Origin: Paenibacillus arenilitoris
Lineage (GTDB): Bacteria > Bacillota > Bacilli > Paenibacillales > Paenibacillaceae
Length of the DNA: 64,000 bases
NCBI RefSeq assembly: GCF_014705655.1
Contig: NZ_JACXIY010000013.1
Coordinates: forward strand, 235,098 to 299,097
Direction of reading: 5' to 3'
Under the pieces are notes generated by a model. That model searched no databases and was not told the origin of the DNA. It saw nothing but the letters and a program-made list of their open reading frames with translations. The number at the start of each line of letters is the position of its first letter. Within the stretch, counting starts at the first letter, position 1. The translations under genes were made by a program, and so were the position numbers. This document shows positions 52,486-60,856 of this stretch, one piece after another.

Positions 52486-52985
52486 ATGGTGACGGTCGCT
52501 GACATCCATGAACAAAGGGTCATTGCCATCATGAGTACGTATCATAGACTGGATATCGTTCTCAAAATGGTTCGAGACTTGCGGCTTCCGAACGGGTGCA
52601 TCGCTGCGGGATACGTGAGGAAGATCCTTCCGACATTTCGGAAGAAACGGAAAAGAAGCATGAATATCAATTAAGCAGTCAATATAACGGGTATCGGTGG
52701 TCGGTCAAAAATCAGGCCAGAATGCATCTTCGAAACGGCGATCCGCCTTACGGCAACATTTCCGAGGCAATGAAACGATGGCCGGAGACGGCGACCGCCG
52801 TTGCGGTAACGCTCGATCATAACGAACAAGTGCGCGTTATCGCCCCTCATGGATTCGATGATTTGCTCGGTCTCGCGGTTCGGAGAAGCCCTTTTTTTGC
52901 CGATCAACCGTATTTCTTAACGCGCGTGGAGAGCAAGCGGTGGTTGCAAACATGGCCAAAGCTTAAGCTGTTTGTTTGTTTGATC
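52486..52985 (+). pseudogene. Nucleotidyltransferase-family (DUF925-like) gene, catalytic core deleted
   Basis: The 5' part (52486-52610) reads MVTVADIHEQRVIAIMSTYH, then LRLPNGCIAAGYVR. After a frame change at about 52612-52620 it continues as EEDPSDISEETEKKHEYQLS, WSVKNQARMHLRNGDPPYGN, MKRWPETATAVAVTLDHNEQ and VESKRWLQTWPKLKLF. Intact relatives have around 25 residues between AGYVR and PSDISEETEK, including the aspartates of the active site. These are missing here, along with the frame. The gene is dead. Confidence 0.75.
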
Positions 52986-53034
52986 GGAGGCTGTCGAAGC
53001 TGCAGCCCCTTCGCTAACAGGTGGTCAGCTATCG

Positions 53035-53436
53035 TTAAATCTTATCGGGCTTATAATATTCGCACCGCAGCTTTTTGAAATCTTTATCCCAGGTAAGCAC
53101 AGGATGCTTGTCTGCTCTAGATTTCTCTGCCAAATAGGCATCCACGAAATCGACGTTTCGTTCGCCGTGTACTTCAAGTGCGGTCTTAACAACGGGTTCC
53201 TGTACAATGATGTCCTCGTGATCCAACAATTCCAACAATGCGTGTGCAATTTTTTCGCGGGAAAACTTATAGTAGCTTTTAAGAAGCCAACATAATTCGG
53301 CAATGACAGCCGTAGTAACCACCAAGGTAATTTTATCTTCATCAATGAGCCGAACGATTGCTTCGGATTGTAATGGATCGTCATTCAGGAGCAGGCGAGT
53401 AATGATATTAGTGTCAGCTAAGAATGTTTGCTTCAA
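53035..53436 (-). CDS. PIN-domain toxin (VapC-like)
   Basis: A 133-residue protein. The acidic PIN-domain residues are visible in LADTNIITRLLLND (Asp8), VVTTAVIAELCWLLKSYY (Glu48), NVDFVDAYLAEK (Asp) and LTWDKDFKKL (Asp). PIN toxins are RNases. It starts 3 bases behind the AbrB-like antitoxin gene, the usual antitoxin-first order of a type II toxin-antitoxin module. Confidence 0.88.
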   Translation of the reverse strand: MKQTFLADTNIITRLLLNDDPLQSEAIVRLIDEDKITLVVTTAVIAELCWLLKSYYKFSREKIAHALLELLDHEDIIVQEPVVKTALEVHGERNVDFVDAYLAEKSRADKHPVLTWDKDFKKLRCEYYKPDKI

Positions 53437-53439
53437 AGC

Positions 53440-53709
53440 TCAATACTCCTTAAAATAATTATCTGTTATTTCTTTAGCAATAGCATCTTCGATCTTTTGC
53501 TCATCATGTTTGATGTCAGTTTTAAGTATGCCAACCACATCGCGTAAGGATTTTTTCTTCTGCGGTCTCAAGCCGATGAAAGCTCCTGTCTCATCATCGA
53601 TTTCAATCATGAGTCTGTCTCCTTCATTGAGGCCCCACTGGTTTCTTAATTCCGCCGGAATGGTTAATTGGCCTTTGCTTGTCATTTTTCCTGTAACGTA
53701 TTTTGGCAT
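53440..53709 (-). CDS. AbrB/SpoVT-type antitoxin
   Basis: An 89-residue protein. The N-terminal 45 residues form the swapped-hairpin AbrB domain (VTGKMTSKGQLTIPAELRNQ, then WGLNEGDRLMIEIDDETGAF), and the C-terminal tail (KTDIKHDEQKIEDAIAKEIT) would wrap the PIN toxin. It should repress its own promoter and neutralise the toxin. Confidence 0.9.
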   Translation of the reverse strand: MPKYVTGKMTSKGQLTIPAELRNQWGLNEGDRLMIEIDDETGAFIGLRPQKKKSLRDVVGILKTDIKHDEQKIEDAIAKEITDNYFKEY

Positions 53710-53739
53710 TTGTATTCACCGCCTCTTACATGGGAAATT

Positions 53740-53796
53740 GTAATGCATAAAATTCAGTATTACTTCGATTATACCGTTATTCGTATTACATTTCAA
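53740..53796 (-). promoter_or_regulatory. Promoter and repeated GTATTAC sites of the toxin-antitoxin operon
   Basis: On the minus strand TTGAAA (53791-53796) and TATAAT (53768-53773) are separated by exactly 17 bases. GTATTAC occurs at 53757 and again at 53783, 26 bases apart, flanking the -10 region, with a GCATTAC-type inverted half at 53740. These are candidate antitoxin operators. Confidence 0.7.
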
Positions 53797-53824
53797 TTTA
53801 TGAGATAGAGCGTCCGAAGGAGGA

Positions 53825-54319
53825 ATGCATCTGAACACCATTTTGAAAAGTTCCGATAAGATGCCCTACCATACGGATTTAAGAACGGTATTTGAAGCAT
53901 TCGGCGGAAGGCAGCTGAACTATAATTGGCTGCTGACGGATTTGGAGTGCAATCACTATCCCGAACCGGTTCTTCCGTACGATGACGAAGGCAGACCGTT
54001 ATGGCTTACCGGAGAACAGCTGTCGAAGGTCGTCTCGGAGAACGACATTCAGTTTATTTGGGGCGTACTATCCGGCTTCGATAAGACGGTTGAAGTGGAC
54101 ATGCCAGGCTTACAGGTTGAACCGTCCGCAGGCAATCCGGAGCACTGGAATGGAGCGCCCGCTATCCAGCATCCGAAAGCGAAGGTGGAGATCGTATGCT
54201 GGGACTCGTCGTGCACGTTGTTGCTAAGCCAAGACGACGAGTTGTCCCGCAGGTTCCGCAGCTTTTTCAAGGAAGCGGTCGATCTGGATGAATACAATGC
54301 GTCACGAAATAACGGATGA
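53825..54319 (+). CDS. Unrecognised soluble protein (DUF2691-like)
   Basis: A 164-residue protein. An ATG at 53825 sits too close to AGGAGG; a CTG at 53831 has better spacing, so the start is uncertain. NYNWLLTDLECNHYPEPVLP and WLTGEQLSKVVSENDIQFIW, then GVLSGFDK, are distinctive and remind me of DUF2691 proteins. This match is from memory and needs checking. No membrane segments. It precedes a GNAT gene by 53 bases. Confidence 0.55.
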   Translation: MHLNTILKSSDKMPYHTDLRTVFEAFGGRQLNYNWLLTDLECNHYPEPVLPYDDEGRPLWLTGEQLSKVVSENDIQFIWGVLSGFDKTVEVDMPGLQVEPSAGNPEHWNGAPAIQHPKAKVEIVCWDSSCTLLLSQDDELSRRFRSFFKEAVDLDEYNASRNNG

Positions 54320-54372
54320 GGCAATTAGGCAGCATACGTGACTCACCCGTCATACAGAAGGAGAACGCAAAC

Positions 54373-54912
54373 ATGACTCGTTCGGACGAACTTAGCATGG
54401 ACCTTCGCCGATTAGGAGAGCGGGAAATTCCGGAGGTGATGGCGCTCATGCGCGACGTTATTTCCCGTCTCCCATCGCAGGAGCTATTTGCCATGGACGA
54501 TGAAGCTTATTTCCGTGACTATCTGCTGGCTAACGGCGAAATCTACGGCGTGTATCTGGACGGCAAACTCGTCGCTTACACCTCGCTGTCATTCCCGAAA
54601 CATAGCGAGAGTAATCTCGGAAGAGAATTCGGCGTGCCCGAGAAGGAGCTTCCGAAGGTCGCTTGTCTAGAAGCCACGGTCGTCCATGAATCCGTTCGGG
54701 GATTAGGTTTGCAGCGTCGCTTCCATGCGCTTCGCGAGCGACGGGCGATTGCGTATGGAGCCGGCTGGCTCTACTCGACGGTTCATCCGGACAACGCCTC
54801 AAGCATACGAAACCTGGAGGCCGCAGGCTTTGCCCGGCGGTTTACGCGTCCGATGTACGGGGGGAAGCCGAGGCACTGTTACGTTAAGCGGCTGGCATCC
54901 TCCCCCTTTTAG
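54373..54912 (+). CDS. GNAT-family N-acetyltransferase
   Basis: The start at 54373 (MTRSDELSMDLRRLGEREIP) lies 9 bases behind AAGGAG, giving 179 residues. The acetyl-CoA-binding motif region is ACLEATVVHESVRGLGLQRR (the R/Q-x-x-G-x-G/A motif as RGLGLQ), followed by TVHPDNASSIRNLEAAGFAR, a standard motif B. Acceptor unknown. It may be in one operon with the gene before it. Confidence 0.85.
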   Translation: MTRSDELSMDLRRLGEREIPEVMALMRDVISRLPSQELFAMDDEAYFRDYLLANGEIYGVYLDGKLVAYTSLSFPKHSESNLGREFGVPEKELPKVACLEATVVHESVRGLGLQRRFHALRERRAIAYGAGWLYSTVHPDNASSIRNLEAAGFARRFTRPMYGGKPRHCYVKRLASSPF

Positions 54913-54987
54913 CCCGTCTGCCCGTCTGCATCGTTTAGGGAATAATAGGAAATCCTAATTGCCGACAACAGGGTAACGGAGGAACTG

Positions 54988-55695
54988 ATGGTGGATTTTT
55001 TCAAAGGCCAGGAGACGTTGACGGCAGTCGAATGGATATTGCGAAGCGTCGTCGGATTTGGATTTCTGCTCGTAGCGGCCAAACTGATGGGGCAGCGCTC
55101 TATCTCGCAGCTCCGATTTCTTGATTTCATTATCGCGCTGACGCTCGGCAATATCATTGCCCATCCGCTGTCCGACGAGCAGCTGGGCCTTACGGGCTCG
55201 ATGATTACGACCGTGTCGCTCGTTATTTTGTACATAGCCGCAATCTGGTTCAGCCTTAAGATCCCGCTGCTCAAGCGGTTTTTCGATCCGCCGGCGATAA
55301 CCTTGATTCAGAACGGCAAGCTCAATTACCCCAACCTGTCGAAGGCGAAGCTGCCGATCGAATTTTTGTATGCGGAGCTGCGCAAATCGAACGTGGAGGA
55401 TATGACGAAGGTTGCCTTCGCGGCATGGGAGCCCGGCGGTACGCTGTCCGTGTTCGTCCAATCGGATTATCAGCCCGTCACGCCGAAGGACCTTAAGCTG
55501 GCCGTTCAGCCCTTCAACCTGACGAAGCCGATCATTACCGACGGCCACATGGAGCATGAGCTGCTGCGCGAGATCGGGAAGGACCGGGCATGGCTGGAAT
55601 CGGAAATCCGGCCGCTCGATTTAAAAGACGTCATCCTGGCCACGGTGGACAGCAAGCTGACCGTTCAAGTGCATGCGGTGCGGGAGTCATATTAG
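54988..55695 (+). CDS. DUF421 (YetF-like) membrane protein
   Basis: A 235-residue protein with GGAGGAACTG before ATG 54988. Three hydrophobic segments (GFGFLLVAAKLMGQRSISQL, FLDFIIALTLGNIIAHPL, ITTVSLVILYIAAIWFSLKI) precede a conserved cytoplasmic domain with FDPPAITLIQNGKLNYPNL and LRKSNVEDMTKVAFAAWEP. This layout is that of the DUF421/YetF family, whose members occur in spores and vegetative membranes. Function unknown. A repeat-rich region follows. Confidence 0.88.
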   Translation: MVDFFKGQETLTAVEWILRSVVGFGFLLVAAKLMGQRSISQLRFLDFIIALTLGNIIAHPLSDEQLGLTGSMITTVSLVILYIAAIWFSLKIPLLKRFFDPPAITLIQNGKLNYPNLSKAKLPIEFLYAELRKSNVEDMTKVAFAAWEPGGTLSVFVQSDYQPVTPKDLKLAVQPFNLTKPIITDGHMEHELLREIGKDRAWLESEIRPLDLKDVILATVDSKLTVQVHAVRESY

Positions 55696-55827
55696 GGGCT
55701 GTCCCATAAAGCTGATTGGCTTGGTAGACGGTTCGCTAGATCATAAAGGAGGAAAATGGCGATGCCAGGGAGTTATTACTGCTCCTCATTTTCTCATTTT
55801 CGGCCGGTTGTTTTGTTGGCAGACGTT

Positions 55828-56110
55828 GCATCACGAGCCTAAGCCGCAGGTTGCTTGATCGCCAGGCAGCGCGTCTTATGCCGAAGCCTGCTAATGTGCT
55901 GCAAATGTGCTGCAAATGTGCAGGCTTTTGACCGGTCCATGCAGGCTTGTGTAGCAAATGCATGCAAATGCGCATCTTTTTTCGGCTCTTTCGCTCGATA
56001 GGGGTCACAGGACTCAAAATACCTGCACAAACGCAGGCACTCCGTCCGGCTGCATCATTGACGCCGTAAAGGCTGCACAATCGCAGCATTTGCGCTTGGC
56101 TGGCCATGCT
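55828..56110 (-). repeat. Dispersed non-coding repeat with CCTGC/GCAGG hairpins, copy 2
   Basis: This is the inverted-orientation copy of the segment at 29670-29857. On the minus strand it reads CTGCGATTGTGCAGCCTTTA, then GTGCCTGCGTTTGTGCAGG, AAGATGCGCATTTGCATGC and ATAAGACGCGCTGCCT. Several CCTGC/GCAGG hairpins and repeated TGCAAATGTGC-type triplets are present. It carries no gene. Confidence 0.7.
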
Positions 56111-56149
56111 GATGTGCAGCCTTTCCGCAGGTGGCGGGCGTTCAGTTCA

Positions 56150-56373
56150 CTATGTCGATTTGTTTGGCAATGGAAGTCGGAGGTCGGGTATCCCTAATTC
56201 GCTTGCATCTAACCAGCGTAAATCATATTTGCCAGCTCTTATGATTTCTTCGATTGTCTGAGAGGATATTGTTTCTAAATCCACCAGTAATTCAGAGTTG
56301 TGTATGTCTTCTGCAAGCAGGATCATCCTCTCCCCTTCTGAATCCTGTTTTCCTAAAACAATTGCATCTTCAT
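56150..56373 (-). pseudogene. Small unknown gene with a frameshift at its fourth codon
   Basis: AGGAGG lies 6 bases before an ATG at 56373 on the minus strand. The frame then stops within seven codons. Adding one A in GAAATGAAGATGC restores a 74-residue frame (MKDAIVLGKQDSEGERMILL, then AEDIHNSELLVDLETISSQT), which ends at 56150. No family is recognised. It could be a true mutation or a read error. Confidence 0.45.
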
Positions 56374-56457
56374 TTCAGTTCCTCCTTGCGCTAATGGAGA
56401 AGACGAGTAAAAGGTAGTAAAGGTTGCTATTAGCCTCTACGGTACCCCTTAAAGCTA

Positions 56458-56521
56458 TTGACAATAAGTGGAACCTTTCTTAAAATGAATAAATACTCAT
56501 TTTTATGTATATTTATTCATT
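56458..56521 (+). promoter_or_regulatory. Strong sigma-A promoter overlapped by two ARG boxes
   Basis: TTGACA (56458-56463) and TAAAAT (56481-56486) are separated by 17 bases. Two sites resembling the ArgR/AhrC box follow, overlapping the -10 region and transcription start: AATGAATAAATACTCATT at 56484 and TATGTATATTTATTCATT at 56504. This places the carbamoyltransferase gene under arginine repression. Confidence 0.8.
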
Positions 56522-56540
56522 TTATCAAGGAGGCAAACCA

Positions 56541-57458
56541 TTGAGCGATCATCTTCTATCTTTGCAAGAACTAAACAAGGACGCGCTGCTCTCCATTATT
56601 GGAAGAGCAATCGAGATCAAGCGCGATCCGAGCGCCTATGACCAGGCGTGCGAACGAAAAGGACTGCTGATGCTGTTCCAGAAGACGTCTACGAGAACGA
56701 ATCTGTCGTTTCAATCCGGCATCAATCAATTGGGCGGTTATGCGGTAACGATGGATTGGGACTCGAGCAACTTCAGCCTGTCGCCGATCCGGTATGAAGC
56801 CCGATACGCATCGCGGAATTGCGACGCGATTATGGCGAGATTAAAGAAGCACGCCGATTTGGCGAAATTGGCGAAGTACTCGGCCGTTCCGGTCATTAAC
56901 GGCTGCTGCGAGAAGTATCACCCCTGCCAGGCGTTGGCCGATCTGATGACCGTCTACGAAGTGAAGGGAACCTTCGAAGGCGTGACGATCGCGTATGTCG
57001 GCATTCATAATAATGTGGCCAATTCCTTGATCGCGGGCTGCGTCACCTTGGGCGTCAAGCTGCTGCTCGTCACGCCGATCGTCAATGAAGCTTCTTGGGA
57101 CGAGGAGCTGATGCGGCGGGCTTACCGGAGCGGTCATATCGAGACGCTTGAGAGCGTAGCCGAGGCGGCGAAGCGGACGGATTTTATGTATACGGATACC
57201 TGGGTGGACATGGAGTTTTTCGCGGCCCCCGAATATCGGGAAGAGAAGGACAGAAGGGTTGCGCTCATGCTGCCTTTTCAAATTAACAAAAGCAATCTGG
57301 GCGGCTATACCCCTTATCTCATGCACGATATGCCGATTCATCCCGGCTTCGAAATCGAAGAGGATTTGATCGAATCGGAGAAATCCGTTATTTATCGGCA
57401 GGCCGAGAACCGGATGCATGTGCAGAAGAGCTTGTTGATCCATTTGTTGGAGAGGTAG
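56541..57458 (+). CDS. Ornithine/aspartate-carbamoyltransferase-family enzyme, likely arginine pathway
   Basis: The start is TTG 56541 with AAGGAGG at 7-base spacing (MSDHLLSLQELNKDALLSII), giving 305 residues, the usual length. Carbamoyl phosphate is bound by STRT (Ser50-Arg52-Thr53) and HPCQ (His127-Gln130). The ornithine-loop-like segment is TDTWVDMEFFAAPEYREE and the C-terminal motif is YLMHDMPIHPG in place of the usual HCLPA/HDLP. The STRTNLSF sequence differs from STRTRVSF of typical ArgF, so the acceptor may not be plain ornithine; an N-acyl ornithine or related amine is possible. Two ARG boxes upstream support a role in arginine synthesis. Confidence 0.78.
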   Translation: MSDHLLSLQELNKDALLSIIGRAIEIKRDPSAYDQACERKGLLMLFQKTSTRTNLSFQSGINQLGGYAVTMDWDSSNFSLSPIRYEARYASRNCDAIMARLKKHADLAKLAKYSAVPVINGCCEKYHPCQALADLMTVYEVKGTFEGVTIAYVGIHNNVANSLIAGCVTLGVKLLLVTPIVNEASWDEELMRRAYRSGHIETLESVAEAAKRTDFMYTDTWVDMEFFAAPEYREEKDRRVALMLPFQINKSNLGGYTPYLMHDMPIHPGFEIEEDLIESEKSVIYRQAENRMHVQKSLLIHLLER

Positions 57459-57684
57459 GTCAGCGGGGGAACAAATCCTGGCGACGTCCTGCACATCTAA
57501 CTATAAATAAGTTAGTTAGTCCATTTATTTGGATTAGAACAAAATAATTTGCGTTCTTACATAAAGGAAGCTGCTCCCTTATACTTCAAAGTAACCGATC
57601 CGCCAGACGTGGCGGTGCCGAGCTCGACGGCATGGGTTAGCCATTGTATCCGGGTAAACCTAGAAGAGAGGGAGCTGCCTGCTC

Positions 57685-58799
57685 ATGAACGAACGTTATC
57701 CATCCTTGTTCGAACCGCTTCATCTGCCGAATCAAATCCGATTGAAAAACCGCGTCGTCATGGCCCCCATGACGCATATGTCCTCCAATGCCGACGGTTC
57801 CGTTTCAGACGCGGAAATCGCCTACTATGCCCGCCGCGCCCATGGCGTGGGAATGGTGATTACGGCCGCGACGTGGGTTGCGCCGAGTGGCGGCATCCCG
57901 GGCGCGCCGGGGGCTGACCGCGACGCCTTCCTTCCGGGTCTTCGCAAGCTGGCGACCGCTATTCAGGAGCAGGGGGCGAAGGCGATTTTGCAAATTTTCC
58001 ACGCCGGCCGCCAAGGCACGTTAACCGGCGATCTGGTGAGCGCAAGCGACGTGCCCGAGCAGAAGGAGGGAGCCTCCGTGCCTCGCCCGCTTGCGGAAGA
58101 AGAGGCGGACGCGCTCGTCCTTGCTTACGGCCAGGCCGCAAGACGCGCGGTCGAGGCCGGCTTTGACGGCGTGGAGATCCATGGCGGGAACGGCAATTTG
58201 CTTCACCAGTTTTTCTCGCCATTCACGAATAGGCGCAGCGACCGGTTCGGCGGTTCGCCGGAGAAGCGGATGACGCTGGCGCTCGCGATCGTGGACGAGG
58301 TGAAGCGGGTCGTGGCCGCGCATGCGAAGACGCCGTTCATCGTCGGCTACCGGCTATCGCCCGAAGAGCCGGAGACACCGGGCATCACGATGGCCGAGAC
58401 GCTTCGGTTCATCGATGCCCTCGCGTCGAAAGGACTCGACTACTTACATGTCTCCTTGATCAATTACGCTTCGGTACCGCGCCGGGGATCGACGACTCCC
58501 GCACGCGCCTTGCGATCATTCAAGAACGCGCCGGCCGGCAGCTGCCCGTCATCGGAGTCGGGAGCGTCCATACGCCGGAAGACGCAGTCAAAGCGCTGGA
58601 GACCGGGGCCCGGCTCGTCGCGATCGGCCGCGAGCTCGTCATGGAGCCGGACTGGATGAAGCTCGTGGCGGAAGGACGGGAGGACGGGATTCGCACCGCG
58701 ATTTCGTTAAACGATCGGCAGCGGTTGACGATTCCGGACGGAATGTGGCAGCTCATGTTCAGCATTCCGGGCTGGTTTCCGGTCGCGGAAGAAGCCTAA
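57685..58799 (+). pseudogene. Old-yellow-enzyme family (NADH:flavin oxidoreductase) gene with a frameshift
   Basis: The frame from 57685 encodes the barrel start (PSLFEPLHLPNQIRLKNRVV, NRVVMAPMTHMSSNADGS) through EIHGGNGNLLHQFFSPFTNR to LINYASVPRR. One base is missing near 58485; the next frame then gives the proper end of the enzyme (IDDSRTRLAIIQERAGRQLP, VIGVGSVHTPEDAVKALETG, RLVAIGRELVMEPDW) to TAA at 58799. The FMN-binding and active-site His/Asn region is intact. The enzyme would be truncated unless this is a sequence error. Confidence 0.85.
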
Positions 58800-58846
58800 T
58801 CGAAGTGCCGGTCGTCACGGCAGGAAAACTTGTCGTCTTACGGAGT

Positions 58847-58885
58847 CCGGAATCCCGCGCGCGTTACGGGATTCCGGGCTTTTTT
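58847..58885 (+). terminator. Rho-independent terminator
   Basis: CCGGAATCCCG and CGGGATTCCGG pair around nine bases, followed by GCTTTTTT, 48 bases after the ene-reductase pseudogene. Confidence 0.92.
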
Positions 58886-58965
58886 GCCGTCATTTGGGGA
58901 GGCATGGTATTATGGGAGGGATTACGCAGGAGAGGGATTTAGTTTTAGATGGGAGGCCATTATAG

Positions 58966-59613
58966 ATGAAATGGAAAAAAGCTTCCTATATCGGCGCGCT
59001 TGCGGCCGTTGTCGTATTGTTGGCGCTTTGGCGGGTCGGTTATATTGGATTATGGACGGAAGGGATGGCCTACATCGCCAACAACACCGACAAATACAAG
59101 GATACGAACGGCCATCTCGTGGACGGGCAATATGCGGTTTCCATTGACCTCTCCGATTTGCAAAGCAATGTCGGGAAGGAGTTGTACAATGATGGCATCC
59201 ATCGCGTGTACGTATCTTGGATCGACAATACCGGCAGCATGAATTCAGGCGGATACCGAATCGGGTTCAGGTCCGACGGACGTTACGGAATAACGGGCGC
59301 TTCTTTAATTTCGGGGGTCCATCATGCGAGGGTAAACGGCCATTCGTTCACGATGACGATGACCGCGAGGATGGCGGCGCAATACAAGGGCAAGTCCTTC
59401 ACCAGCTCCGAATTTGGAGTAAGCGGAATTAATTACAGAGACGGAGACGATTTTGGATTTTATATTTTTCCTTACGACGCTTACGAATCGCAAGAGGTCT
59501 CGTTAGATGAATCAGGCGTCGTTGAATTAATCGTTACCGAGCTGTATAAGAACGTATGGAGCGAAAATGCAGCGGAGGGTTCTTCTGCGATGGCTTGGGA
59601 TGAGGAACATTGA
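58966..59613 (+). CDS. Membrane-anchored extracellular protein of unknown function
   Basis: A 215-residue protein. The N-terminal helix (KASYIGALAAVVVLLALWRV) is a signal anchor. The rest is beta-rich and polar (DGQYAVSIDLSDLQSNVGKE, then VYVSWIDNTGSMNSGGYRIG) with no recognised family. It precedes the tag gene by 22 bases and may be co-transcribed with it. GGGAGG precedes the start. Confidence 0.6.
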   Translation: MKWKKASYIGALAAVVVLLALWRVGYIGLWTEGMAYIANNTDKYKDTNGHLVDGQYAVSIDLSDLQSNVGKELYNDGIHRVYVSWIDNTGSMNSGGYRIGFRSDGRYGITGASLISGVHHARVNGHSFTMTMTARMAAQYKGKSFTSSEFGVSGINYRDGDDFGFYIFPYDAYESQEVSLDESGVVELIVTELYKNVWSENAAEGSSAMAWDEEH

Positions 59614-59635
59614 AGGGAGAGAAGGGAGCAGGAAA

Positions 59636-60241
59636 ATGACGGCTCGATGCGCATGGGTCAATGACGACCCTTTATATATCGCGTACCACGATCACGAATG
59701 GGGCGTTCCGGTCCACGACGATCGAACCTGGTTCGAGTTCCTTGTGCTGGAAGGGGCGCAGGCGGGCCTAAGCTGGTATACGGTGCTGAAGAAACGCGAG
59801 AGTTACCGGCAAGCGTTCGACGGATTCGATCCGGAGAAGGTCGCCCGCTATGGCGAGGACAAGGTGGCCGAGCTGCTGAACAACGACGGCATTATCCGCA
59901 ATCGGTTGAAGATTCAGGCAGCCATCGCGAATGCGAAATGTTTCCTGAAGGCCCGTGAACAGTTCGGCAGCTTTGACGCTTACATCTGGACGTTCGTCGG
60001 GGGCGAACCGATCGTGAACCGATGGCGGGATCGAAGCGAGGTGCCGGCGACCACTCCCCAATCGGATGCGATGAGCAAGGATATGAAGAAACGCGGCTTC
60101 AAATTCGTGGGCTCGACGATCTGTTACGCGCTCATGCAGTCCTGCGGCATGGTCAACGATCATACGCTCGATTGCGATTTTGCGCAGGGGAGCCAAAGGG
60201 AGCGGGTACGGCATAATCTCGGGAGGGAGTCATCCTTATGA
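59636..60241 (+). CDS. tag: DNA-3-methyladenine glycosylase I
   Basis: The start at 59636 (MTARCAWVNDDPLYIAYHDH) is behind GGGAGCAGG and gives 201 residues. The conserved Tag segments are CAWVNDDPLYIAYHDHEWG, then FEFLVLEGAQAGLSWYTVLK (catalytic Glu) and FVGSTICYALMQSCGMVNDH. Zinc ligands Cys5, His19 and the C-terminal His/Cys are present (NDHTLDCDF). It removes 3-methyladenine from alkylated DNA, and its stop overlaps the ogt start by ATGA. Confidence 0.95.
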   Translation: MTARCAWVNDDPLYIAYHDHEWGVPVHDDRTWFEFLVLEGAQAGLSWYTVLKKRESYRQAFDGFDPEKVARYGEDKVAELLNNDGIIRNRLKIQAAIANAKCFLKAREQFGSFDAYIWTFVGGEPIVNRWRDRSEVPATTPQSDAMSKDMKKRGFKFVGSTICYALMQSCGMVNDHTLDCDFAQGSQRERVRHNLGRESSL

Positions 60242-60798
60242 GTCAATCGGTAACGGAAGTGTATTGGGACGCGCTAGTCCATCCGATCTTTCAAAATCGG
60301 CCTCTTTATTTAGCCGCAACCCGTCAGGGGTTATGCCTGATTACCCAGCCGCATGAACCGTTCGAGACGCTGCAGCTATGGATCGGCAAAAAAATACCCG
60401 GCGCAAAGCTCGTCCACGATCCCGGCCGCATGGCCGAATATACGCATCAGCTGCGGGAGTACTTTGACGGCAATCGGACATCGTTTGCGTTTCCATTTGA
60501 TCTGCGCGGCACCGCGTTCCAGGTTTCCGTCTGGCAGACGTTAACCCGCATTCCTTACGGCCATATTCAAAGCTATTCGGAAATTGCCGAAGCGGTCGGC
60601 AAGCCGAAGGCGGTCCGGGCCGTAGGCGCGGCCAACGGCGCCAACCCCATTCCCTTCGTCATCCCGTGCCATCGCGTGATCGGCAAATCCTCGGCGCTTA
60701 CGGGGTACAGAGGCGGGCTGCAGGTGAAGGGAGAGCTGCTTCGGCTGGAAGGATTCGACGAGTACACGAATAAAGGCCATTCCAGGTTCCAGTTCTAG
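60238..60798 (+). CDS. ogt: Methylated-DNA--protein-cysteine methyltransferase
   Basis: A 186-residue protein. The active-site motif IPCHRVIG gives the alkyl-accepting Cys144. The helix-turn-helix FQVSVWQTLTRIPYGHIQSY and the KAVRAVGAANGANPIPFVIP stretch are typical of Ogt/MGMT. It transfers alkyl groups from O6-alkylguanine to itself and dies in doing so. It is translationally coupled to tag, so this is an alkylation-repair operon. Confidence 0.95.
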   Translation: MSQSVTEVYWDALVHPIFQNRPLYLAATRQGLCLITQPHEPFETLQLWIGKKIPGAKLVHDPGRMAEYTHQLREYFDGNRTSFAFPFDLRGTAFQVSVWQTLTRIPYGHIQSYSEIAEAVGKPKAVRAVGAANGANPIPFVIPCHRVIGKSSALTGYRGGLQVKGELLRLEGFDEYTNKGHSRFQF

Positions 60799-60856
60799 CG
60801 GATGTCCGGGGACATGAGGCGGAATCTGAAGGAAGGAGCTTCGGCGGGGCGGAGCA

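Noticed and set aside
55696..55720. GGGGCTGTCCCATAA as an insertion sequence end
   Set aside because: It resembles sequences often seen at repeat ends, but no partner inverted copy or transposase was found nearby.
57490..57545. CTAAC/GTTAG inverted repeats before the ene-reductase as a TetR-type operator
   Set aside because: The repeats are short, AT-rich and imperfect, and no divergent regulator gene is present.
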